From: Thermothielavioides terrestris NRRL 8126
Taxonomy: Eukaryota; Ascomycota; Sordariomycetes; Sordariales; Chaetomiaceae
Direction of reading: 5' to 3'
DNA length: 64,000 nucleotides
Assembly: GCF_000226115.1 (NCBI RefSeq)
Contig: NC_016461.1
Location: 3,162,001-3,226,000 of the forward strand
How positions within the stretch are numbered: the stretch's first letter is position 1; each line of letters starts with the position of its first letter. Below, in pieces: positions 12,260-20,439 of the stretch. The notes beneath the pieces are model-generated. The model did no database searches, was not told the origin of the DNA, and was given only the letters and a program-made list of their open reading frames with translations. Position numbers and translations under genes: made by a program.

Positions 12260-13433
12260 TCTCTTCATCCACACCCAAAGCCAGCAGCCGATCCACGTTG
12301 GTGGTTTGCCGAGTCCAGCGCCGTCAGGCCCAGCACCATCCCCTCCGGCCTGGCCACAGCAAACCGTCACATCCGCCAATGGCCCGTGGTCCCCTGCTAG
12401 TCCGATAAGCCCACTCTTGGGCGAGGAGATGGACGGAGGGTTCAACAAACAGCTGGAAGCTCTAGTCTGCGCGGCTGCACCAACACCGTCCCCTAGCATG
12501 GACGCCGGATTCCAAGACTGGACCAACGCTCACTGCCACTCCATTCCGAACAACACGTATTTGAGTGTACCCAGGGCGCACCCAGCGGCAAACAGAGTAC
12601 TCCCAGGCTACACGCCTCCCTGGGCCGGACACGTACCACTTGCTACTCAGCCCGACGAACAATTCTTCGCCGCAAACACACCGATCGATGCCCCTTGCGC
12701 CATCGCCACCCTCACCACCATCCCCAACTTCCATCCAGAAACGAGACACCCGACAGCAGCAGCGCCAGCCGTCTCCACGCAATCTCCATCCCGCCGAATC
12801 CCCCCCAATCCGACTGCTGGCAGCGGAGTACCAGCCTCTTCCCAAACAACAACATCAACACCAACATCAACACTGGGCAAAGCGAAAGCCCGACCCGCCT
12901 CCGGCGGGCCAACGCTCCGGACGGCCGCGCGGCGTTTCAAGCGGCCCTCGCCGCCGCCCAAGCCCGGCGAGTCGCCCGAGCACCAGCGCGCGCGGACCAA
13001 CCACAACATGGTGGAGCAGCAGTACCGGCACCGGCTGCACGCCCGGTTCGAGGCCCTGTTGGATGCGCTGCCCAAGGGGATCCTGGACAACGATGACGAA
13101 GACGAAGACGACGATGGCGGCGGTCTGGACAATGCCGCGTCAGGCGGCGGTGGTGGCGGCGGTGGAGCGATCAATGGCGGGAGGAAGGGTGGTGGGCATG
13201 GTGGGAAGAAGCCGAGGCGGATGAGCAAGGTGGATGTGCTGAACAGGGCGGCGAGGGTTATCCGCTTCTTGGAGAGCGATAACGAGCGGACGAGGAGGGA
13301 GGTGGAGATGCTGAGGCGAGAGAGGGATGCGGCGTTCGGGAGGGTGGCGGTGCGGGGGGGGGTAGGTGACGGTGTCAGTTCTGAGAGGTTTGGGGAGGGC
13401 TCCGGCTGTCTACGGTCTGTCTTGAGTGGTTGA
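12159..13433 (+). CDS. bHLH transcription factor
   Basis: A single-exon frame of 424 residues with ATG at 12159. The first 260 residues are Pro/Ser/Thr-rich and disordered, as in activation regions. A basic helix-loop-helix domain starts near residue 279: basic region and helix 1 (NHNMVEQQYRHRLHARFEAL, about 281-300), an unusually long acidic and Gly-rich loop of about 45 residues, then helix 2 (RRMSKVDVLNRAARVIRFLE, about 355-374), continuing into a charged coiled coil (ERTRREVEMLRRERDAAFGR). The fold matches fungal bHLH regulators that bind E-boxes as dimers. It lacks the membrane segments of SREBP-type factors. The Glu-Gln-Tyr-Arg pattern in helix 1 supports DNA binding. An upstream frame at 12068 containing ACRQCRRRMADK is out of frame and could be a uORF or an unspliced exon. 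Nuclear location is inferred. Confidence 0.85.
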   Translation: MVPPSAINPALTDCQPTPWTTSQESSAYPNRVGNLFIHTQSQQPIHVGGLPSPAPSGPAPSPPAWPQQTVTSANGPWSPASPISPLLGEEMDGGFNKQLEALVCAAAPTPSPSMDAGFQDWTNAHCHSIPNNTYLSVPRAHPAANRVLPGYTPPWAGHVPLATQPDEQFFAANTPIDAPCAIATLTTIPNFHPETRHPTAAAPAVSTQSPSRRIPPNPTAGSGVPASSQTTTSTPTSTLGKAKARPASGGPTLRTAARRFKRPSPPPKPGESPEHQRARTNHNMVEQQYRHRLHARFEALLDALPKGILDNDDEDEDDDGGGLDNAASGGGGGGGGAINGGRKGGGHGGKKPRRMSKVDVLNRAARVIRFLESDNERTRREVEMLRRERDAAFGRVAVRGGVGDGVSSERFGEGSGCLRSVLSG

Positions 13434-13930
13434 GAACAGTGCAGGAACTGGGGAAAGGGTGAGGATTGGGGAGTTTGTCAGAGGATATCTTGGGTTTGGC
13501 ACACTTTGCTTTGCAAAAGACAGGACTTAATAATGCTTATCGCTGGGCGTAATGAAGGAATAAAAGGGGCCTGGTGTTAAAGAGCGCGCATTCAGCCATG
13601 GAAAAAGCGGCTTTCAGAAGTACGCTCAAATGCTTCCCTGGACTGCCATGAGGCCTTCTACCAAGTCTACGTTGTTATGGTCACAGTCGTGTTGGAACCA
13701 CTGCGCGTATGCGAGCGATTGAAGCTATCGCGATCTGAGCACTCAACAGTGATGCGTTCAGTTGTGGTATTGTTTTGCGTCTCCGAAGGCACTATGGAAA
13801 AGACGGCGAGTGTTTGGCTGCAGTTGGCCGGGCCAAGACCGGTGGATCTTCGTGAAATTAGTATAGAGTGATCCGGCCCGCTGGGCCGGGCGACGCCGAT
13901 CCAAACCTTCGGTTCTGACAAGTCGAATCT

Positions 13931-13969
<39 letters not shown>

Positions 13970-15067
13970 CGTTCACAACTTTCAGGCGACATGTTAACTT
14001 TTAGCAAACTGAATTTACAACCACATACTCAAGTAAATACGGTCACTCCATACTCGAACGCAACCCTGCCCACGAGTATGTCACTATTCTCGGCGTCCTG
14101 CCTTCATCACCGACCAGTTGCAGGGGTCAAGGCGGCGCACATGATCACTTCCCTAGTGTAAATTCTAACCCTTGCAGCAGGATACAGCGGCAACAGACGC
14201 CCTGGGATTCGGGTCAACTGCACCAGGAACGGAAACCAACTCGGCCGGCAGGCCTTCGTGGTCCAGCGGACCGGCCTCACAGCTGCCGAGTCAGGCCGGC
14301 TCGGCGAGACACCAGACTGACACAGGAGCAGGCGTCGAGTCTAGGCCCTGCCCTCTCCTCCACGTTAACGTTACTACCGCAGTACGTTGTACTGTGCGCG
14401 CAGGCCTGCATGTACGCAGTATTGTTTGGGCCACTTGCAGAGGAGAATGTCATACCAACCGGGCCGGGGATGTTGGCGTCTCAAAAATGTCAGCTCGGGG
14501 TCCGACTCGCCAGGCCGTGGGCTTGCATCTCCGCATTCGGTGTATACAGTACTCTGTACACAATACACTAGTGCAGTGTAGTGTACGAAACGGTAATCCT
14601 GGGGCCGCAAAACAGGCACTAAACTTAAACCAGGGTTTTGTCGCGATCCCAGGATTGACTTTCCCTTCCAGGCTGCGCCTGCATTAGCGTCCTTCGCGGT
14701 TTCTCTGGTGCCGAGACGGGACAATGCCAATGAGGAGATGAGACCTTGAAACAAGGTTATGTTGGCGGTGGGGAGAACCTTGCGTGCAGTGCGGTCTCGG
14801 CCGGCGGGGCTGCCTGGGTTCGAAACGTTTGGGGCAATGAAGGGAGAGGTTGAAGAGACGGACATACTGTGCTGGAGCGAGGAAAGAAAATCATGGATAT
14901 CACGAAAACCATGAGAATGAAGAGGGAGTCTCAGAGACGGGATTGTACACTACTACACTACACTAAGAGGAAGGACGATCATATGACACCGACGCCATCC
15001 TATGTCGTTCCGATAGACTCGGAGCAAGGGCAAACCTTAAAACTTAAATCTAGTAACTACAGTAGTA
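13434..15067. other. spacer with T47 tract
   Basis: 3' side of the bHLH gene followed by gene-free DNA. A 47-base T homopolymer occupies 13933-13979. TACACTAGTG motifs occur at 14564-14573. Frames at 14172-14687 and 14374-14865 overlap on opposite strands without any recognisable motif. Confidence 0.45.
13933..13979 (+). repeat. T47 homopolymer
   Basis: An uninterrupted run of 47 T, directly read. It is likely length-variable between isolates and prone to sequencing error. Confidence 0.9.
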
Positions 15068-15575
15068 CACCTCCTCCAGCATTCTGAATCCTAGCGCGAT
15101 ACTTTGCCCCACTTAGTGCCAACTTTAATCCGTTTTTGGCTAGTAAGTTACTCTTCTCATAATTTCTATAGCAGGGTACTTCTTACAACCAACAGCGCGA
15201 ATTTCATCGAACCAAGTCGAATCCAACTACCACGCTGCGTTCGAAGCGCCACATTTGCGTTTGAACCACTACATAGCAATCTATCCACCACCTTCGAGGT
15301 TGGAGGCCATTTAGGAGGTATCGGCGGCAATACTGGAAGACTTCATCCGACGGCTTACACGTTCAATGCCCAAATGGCTTCGTATAGTTCAATGCCCAAA
15401 TGGCTTCGTATAGTTATTGAAAACTAGGAAGGCTAAATCTAACTAGTACTGATACTTCTGTGGCAATAGAAATTGTATATGGCTTGGCTGTATCTGAACT
15501 TCTCGGCACTTTGACTGATTTAGGTTTAGTTGATCGACAAGTACCACGCTAGGATTCAGAATGCTAGAGGAGGTG
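15068..15575. mobile_element. 508-bp TIR miniature element
   Basis: Inverted ends of 37 bp match at about 34 positions: the left end begins CACCTCCTCCAGCATTCTGA (15068 onward) and the reverse complement of 15575-15539 begins CACCTCCTCTAGCATTCTGA. The differences are mostly transitions, fitting RIP. Each end is followed outward by TA (15066-15067 and 15576-15577), the target duplication expected for the Tc1/mariner/pogo group. There is no transposase frame inside, so this is a non-autonomous (MITE-like) element. It carries a 26-bp tandem duplication at 15361-15412. Superfamily assignment rests on the TA flank only. Confidence 0.65.
15361..15412 (+). repeat. 26-bp tandem duplication
   Basis: Two identical adjacent 26-bp units (15361-15386 and 15387-15412) starting GTTCAATGCCCAAATGGCTT. 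They lie inside the 508-bp TIR element. Confidence 0.9.
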
Positions 15576-15891
15576 TATAGTGCGGCTTAGCAAGCTTAGT
15601 GTACAGTCGACCCCTTGTTTGTCTGTTAGCGTGGTACTTATAGTGGATCACGACAAGGCTCTAAATTACAGGTACCTACTTAACCATTCTGGCACGAAAT
15701 AAACTAACTGCAACAAGAAGTCAGAGAGCACTATCGCCTCTGTATACAATACAGCTTCCTTCAGTATTTGACTAATTAGTCAAGTAGGAAAATGGCATTC
15801 AATACACTGCTTCATTTATATCAAACGTGCTTCAGTCGAACTTGGATTCTAGAGAGTGATGAGGAAGAGGTGGGCAAAAAGGCTGAGTTTA
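15576..15891. other. AT-rich spacer
   Basis: Stop-rich DNA between two small elements. It holds an inverted copy (15629-15641, TAGCGTGGTACTT) of a stretch at 15539-15551. No gene is seen. Confidence 0.4.
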
Positions 15892-16026
15892 TATAACAGA
15901 GCTGCGCAGTGAACCACTCTGCTAAATAGACAAAAGATCGACCAGTTCGACCACAACGTGGTCGAACGCTACGTACCACTTGCGTATATCACAGCTACTA
16001 CCACAACTGTGCGCGGCTCTGTGACA
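15892..16026 (-). repeat. LTR of 571-bp element (left)
   Basis: 135 bp, differing from the partner at 16328-16462 mainly by transitions. By orientation of the purine tract this is the 3' LTR. Confidence 0.75.
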
Positions 16027-16327
16027 ACTATCCTCCCCTCCGGAGGAGCTCGACCTCGAGCTCCCTTCGCAACGGCTGCCAGTTGCTAAGGATGGTCATG
16101 CAAGTGTCAGACTCCCAATGAATCGCATGACTCGCGTAGGTGGAACATCCACGTACACCTACGTTACACAGAGAGAACCCCATATGACTAGGTCTTGGCG
16201 AAGCGAGCCGCCACCATGTCATACGTCATTGTGAGCACGACGAAGGAAGCAACCCAATGTTCGAAAAGCGACCCTACGCCAGTTCGAACACTGAACCTCC
16301 AGTATACCCACGTTGTGGTCGAACAAT

Positions 16328-16462
16328 TGTAACAGAGCTACGCAGTGAACCACTCTGCTAAATAGACAAAAGATCCACCAGTTCGACCACAACGTGGTCG
16401 AACGCTATGCACCACTTGCATATATCACAGCTACTACTACAACTGTGCGCGGCTCTATGACA
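16328..16462 (-). repeat. LTR of 571-bp element (right)
   Basis: 135 bp, the inferred 5' LTR on the minus strand. It contains the palindrome-like GTTCGACCACAACGTGGTCG segment at 16381-16400. Confidence 0.75.
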
Positions 16463-16685
16463 GTTTGGTTAGCTATAGGCCTCTATTAAAAAGTAGGAGC
16501 AAGAACCAAACTAATAAACAAATAAGGATTGAACTATAATAATTTGCAGCTCCTCGAGGATCTAAAGCAAGATTGTCCAATGCAATTCACTACACTAGTT
16601 CTACGCTAGTTTCAACTGGTCGCTCATATTATTAAGCTGTTCGCCTGAATCCTTCTTCCGCTAGTCTTCTTCGTCATATAATGAG

Positions 16686-16965
16686 TGTTACACGCAGTTG
16701 TGGGTCACCTGTGGCCACCTGTGGCCAACTGCGCAAGTGTGGGTCCACTGGGTCCACTGGGCCCCACAACAGCACTGGGCCCCGCAACAGTGCACAGGCT
16801 ACCTTACGCACAGGCCACCACACTCCTGTATTTAGGTGGGCACTTGCCTGCATTCTACACTCTTGCAATACATCCATCTTGCACTCCTCTAAAGTTCCGA
16901 CTTGGTTTGAGTGCTCCGCTGCTTTGGCTGACGAGGTCAAGCAGCACCCACTTGTTCGTATAACA
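16686..16965 (+). mobile_element. solo LTR with perfect TSD
   Basis: A 280-bp LTR starting TGTTACACGCAGTTGTGGGT and ending CGTATAACA. It is the reverse orientation of the copies at 17231, 18166 and 26671. It is bordered on both sides by ATGAG (16681-16685 and 16966-16970), a perfect 5-bp target duplication. No internal region remains, so this is an LTR-LTR recombination remnant. It is much less RIP-altered than the copy at 18166-18445. Confidence 0.85.
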
Positions 16966-17230
16966 ATGAGCCTCACGCTAGTGATATGCTAAGAAACTAG
17001 GCCAGATGGGCTAGATGTTAAAGAGAGCTCGCCAAGACTAATTTCGGCTAATTGTTAGCTATGTTTTTACACCGTTAATACGTAGCTACCATCGCCAAGG
17101 CGTTTGCTCTATCGCCAAGGAGTTAGTTCGCTAGGGGTATAAGGGGCAGCGCTAGCCCCCTGCTAGTTAGGGTATAGGTTAAGATTAGGATATAGGTGAA
17201 GGTTAAAATACGAGTTATAGTTAGGATACG

Positions 17231-17511
17231 TGTTACACGAACAAGTGGGTTGCTACCCAGCCTCGTTAGCCAAGTAGCAGGGCACTCAAACCAAGTAGGA
17301 GCTTCAGAGGAGTGCAAGATAGATGTTTTTGCAAGAGCGTAAGATGCAGGCAAGTGCCCACCTAAATACAGGAGTATAGTAGCCTGTGCATAAGGTGGCC
17401 TATGCACTGTTACAGGGCCCAGTGCTGTTGTAGAGCCCAGTGGGCCCAGTGGACCCACACTTACGCAGTTGGCTACAGGTGGCCACAGGTGACCCACAAC
17501 TACGTATAACA
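17231..17511 (-). repeat. TRIM LTR copy 1
   Basis: 281 bp with TG...CA ends. Only lightly mutated: it still shows CACAGGTGACCCACAACTAC near its end, where copy 2 has many TA dinucleotides. Confidence 0.85.
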
Positions 17512-18138
17512 ATTGCCCCCCCTACGAACAAACAGAAAAGCTGTCCTTAGCTTATAAGTCCATTGTATCTTGCACCTCAACTATCCAACTATTTAATCTA
17601 TTCAATCTACCTATCGGGTTCCTTAATTAGGGCGACTAGCCGGTCAGGTTCTTTGATTAGGGCGACTAGTCAAGGCGATTGATTAGAGCGATCGATCAGT
17701 CGGAGGTTAGAGCGGTTGGAAGGATAGGAGCTAGGCTAGGGCGACAAGGTCTTTAGAAAAAGTGGTCGCGATTGACAATTAGAAGGATAGGAGCTAGGCT
17801 AGAGCAACGAGGTCTTGGAAAGTAGTCGCAATTGACATAGTCTTTAGGAGCTAAGCTAGGGCAATGAGGTATTGAAGGTCGTAATTAACGTTGTTGCCCT
17901 AGATACCGACCTCTAGGTTAGGTCATACTCTTTGGGCAGCTACCCTTAGGAGCTCGAAGGCTTCGTAATACTTAGAGACCACCTAAGTAAGCAAAACCAC
18001 AAGTGCTTCCTAGCAAGGCACTTAGGGTATCTACGCCTATATATAGTTGCCTAAGCTATATAACACAGTACTACTTAGGCACATTAACGATAAACACTAG
18101 CTCCCTTAAAAAGGAGTCTTATCGTAGTTCATCGTATA

Positions 18139-18163
18139 GGTTCGAGTCTAGTAGTAGGCACCA
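18139..18163 (-). other. tRNA-type primer binding site of TRIM
   Basis: The plus strand reads like the 3' end of a tRNA: GGTTCGAGTC (T-loop consensus), seven acceptor bases AGTAGGC, then ACCA, two bases from the LTR. On the element's own (minus) strand this is therefore a primer site starting TGGTGCCTACT. The second copy lies at 26644-26668. Which tRNA is used could not be decided. Confidence 0.65.
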
Positions 18164-18165
18164 CT

Positions 18166-18445
18166 TGTTATACGAATAAGTAGGTACTACCCAACCTCGT
18201 CAATTAAGGTAGTAGAGCACTTAGACTAAGTCGGAACTTTAGAGGAGTATAAGATCGATGTTTTACAAAAGTATAAGATATAGGCAAGTGCCTACCTAAA
18301 TATAGGGGTGTAGTAGCCTATATATAAGGTGGCCTATACACTGTTATAGGGCCTAGTGCTATTATAGGGCCCAGTGGGCCTAGTGGACCCACACTTACAC
18401 AGTTGGCTATAGGTAGCTATAGGTGACCCACAACTATATATAACA
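18166..18445 (-). repeat. TRIM LTR copy 2 (heavily RIP-altered)
   Basis: 280 bp, aligned by eye to copies 1 and 3 along its whole length. Many CA/TG positions are TA here, the RIP signature. Confidence 0.85.
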
Positions 18446-18832
18446 ATTGCCCCCCCTATAAATAAATAGAAAAGCTGTCCTTAGCTTATAAGTCTATTAT
18501 ATCTTATACTTTAACTATCTAACTATTCAATCTATTTAATCTACCTATTAGGTTCCTTAATTAGGGCGACTAGCTAGTTAGGTTCTTTAATTAGGGCGAC
18601 TAGTCGGGGCAATTAATTAGAGCAATTGATTAGTCAGAGGTTAGAGTAATTAGAAAGATAGAAGCTAGGCCAAGGCGATAAGGTCTTTAAAAAAAGTAGT
18701 CGCGATTAACGGTTAAAAGGATAGAAGCCGGGCTAGGGCGACAAGGTCTTAGAAAGTAGTTGCAATTAACATAGTCTTTAGGAGCTAAGCTGGGGCGACG
18801 AGGTATTGAAAGTTGCGATTAACGTTGTTGCC

Positions 18833-19081
18833 TGTTACGGACCGGGCTGTACCTGGGCTAGGTATGTGGGGCTGCGCCCAGGATCCGTAGCGGCCTCGGG
18901 ACGGACCCGTGGCGGGCCCGCCTTACGCTCGGAATAACGTTGGTCCGAACCTACTTCGCGAGCCTCTAAAAAACTCTATGCGTAGAGACCGTAGCCTATA
19001 CTTCTCCTTTTTCCTTCTTTAAGGTAGTTGAATAGAATATTGTACACTTATCTATAGACGCTATAAGGCTAGTACGTTATA
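18833..19081 (+). repeat. chromovirus 5' LTR
   Basis: 249 bp starting TGTTACGGACCGGGCTGTAC. It ends in TA where CA is expected, a RIP-type change. The segment AAGGTAGTTGAA at 19021-19032 may mark the transcript start (R). Confidence 0.9.
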
Positions 19082-19082
19082 G

Positions 19083-19094
19083 TTCAACTACCTT
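19083..19094 (+). other. putative self-priming site of chromovirus
   Basis: TTCAACTACCTT sits one base after the 5' LTR and is the exact reverse complement of AAGGTAGTTGAA at 19021-19032 inside the LTR (also kept in the 3' LTR at 26338-26349). This is the arrangement of Tf1/sushi-group elements, where the 5' end of the mRNA folds back as primer. Confidence 0.65.
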
Positions 19095-19099
19095 CCGAT

Positions 19100-20330
19100 A
19101 GATAGAGCAGCTATTGCTTTTAGGTATAGACGAGAGTAGTACACTAGGCGTTTCGACGCTAGTACCGAGTAGACCGGACGTTACTATAAACAACCTAGAC
19201 GTCCCGTAGGTCCTAGACCTAGATTAGGTCTACGAACACTTCTAGCTCCTATAGGAGACGATTATACAATAGAACGTAACTATTGAGGAACTTCGTATAG
19301 CCTAGATTACTGTAGCTTAGACTATGAACGCCCTCGCGGTAGCTAACGCCCTAGCTTCGACGACTAACACTGTAGCTCCAGTAGCTCTCTAGATATAGTG
19401 GAAGCGCCTCCTTATAGGACAACCCTTCGATAGTAAAAAGGAGCTCTTTGTCGTCTAGAAGGCTACAATAGTATATATCCTAATAGTAGATTAGGACTTT
19501 ATTAGGGGCCTCTACGACCAATAGGTATTTATTTAAAGGAACTTTAGCTAGGGAGTCTAAGCTAAGGTTATAGCCTTCTATAAGTTAGGAGGACCTAGCT
19601 ACAACTATAACTTAGGAGTGTTTTTTAAGTATCTCTCGATAGTCTATATAGACCTCTATAAGTAGGTTATAGCCTTGACGGAGCTAGATATACTCTACTA
19701 AGGAGACAACGAGCTATTCTCCTCCTTTATTATTCGTTTTAAGGCGAAGCTATCGAAGGCTAGAGGATTCAATTAGAGCGACGAGGTACAACTTATTAAA
19801 TTACAATAATGCCTCTCTCTAAAGTTGAAGTATATCGTGGTAGGACGGGGGGTCCTATAGAACGACTATACTATAGCCGTCGCGAGGTATTGTAAGATCG
19901 CTATCGACCTAGAGGCCCTCCGCCTAGAGGAACAACACTAGCGGTCCTAGGGTAAGCGACTTAGGCCTAATGTAGATATAGAGAAGGATATAGATAGAGA
20001 TATACCGATAACCGAGATTAATACGATCTACATTGCCCTAGCCTAGAGGGGAGCTAATAGGGGTTATAGAGGAAAGTAGTAGTAGAATAGAGGAAAACGA
20101 AGTGCAAATACACTATAGGCGAAGTAGGTAAATAACGAAGTATATATAGTATACCAATAGGCTAGAGCCTATATCCGTTATAGGCGCTAAGGCCACTTTA
20201 TAGCCACTTATCCCTTTGCCCTAGCTAAGAGACTAGCTCTTTAAGTCGATATTAATAAGTTGAAGGCTAAGGAATAGGTAGAGGAGGACTCCCCCTTTAA
20301 AGAGGAGGAGAGAAAAGAGTAGCCCCTATA
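19100..20330 (+). pseudogene. chromovirus gag remnant
   Basis: Capsid region with many stops. At 20170-20214 a zinc-knuckle pattern survives (x-x-x-Y-R-R-stop-G-H-F-I-A-T-x), in which the expected cysteines have become Tyr by G-to-A change. The last 100 bases encode an acidic run (EEDSP, EEE). No intact frame remains. Confidence 0.7.
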
Positions 20331-20439
20331 CAAAGTCTTGTATAGAGGCTAAAAGGACTTAGCTACTTATAGAACGAGTTTATAGAGATTAGAGAGAGAA
20401 TAGATAAGCCCCCCTTTCTTATCCCTATTTTCCTAAACT

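Larger units (their letters stand above)
15892..16462 (-). mobile_element. 571-bp miniature LTR retroelement (TRIM-like)
   Basis: Two 135-bp direct repeats (15892-16026 and 16328-16462) flank a 301-bp non-coding core. The repeats begin TGTAACAGAGC (TA in the first copy, a C-to-T/G-to-A change) and end in TGACA, giving TG...CA ends. The flanks are GTTTA (15887-15891) and GTTTG (16463-16467), a 5-bp target duplication with one transition. On the minus strand a purine-rich tract (GGAGGGGAGGATAGT) abuts the 3' LTR. The stretch after the 5' LTR (GTTCGACCACAACGTGG) is a perfect 17-nt complement of a segment inside the LTR, which would allow self-priming. There is no gag or pol, so it must move with help from another element. 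Confidence 0.75.

Noticed and set aside
16685..16963. Open frames over 90 codons in the LTR copies (also 17123-17512)
   Set aside because: They are in repeat LTR sequence shared by four copies and are not conserved as frames between copies.
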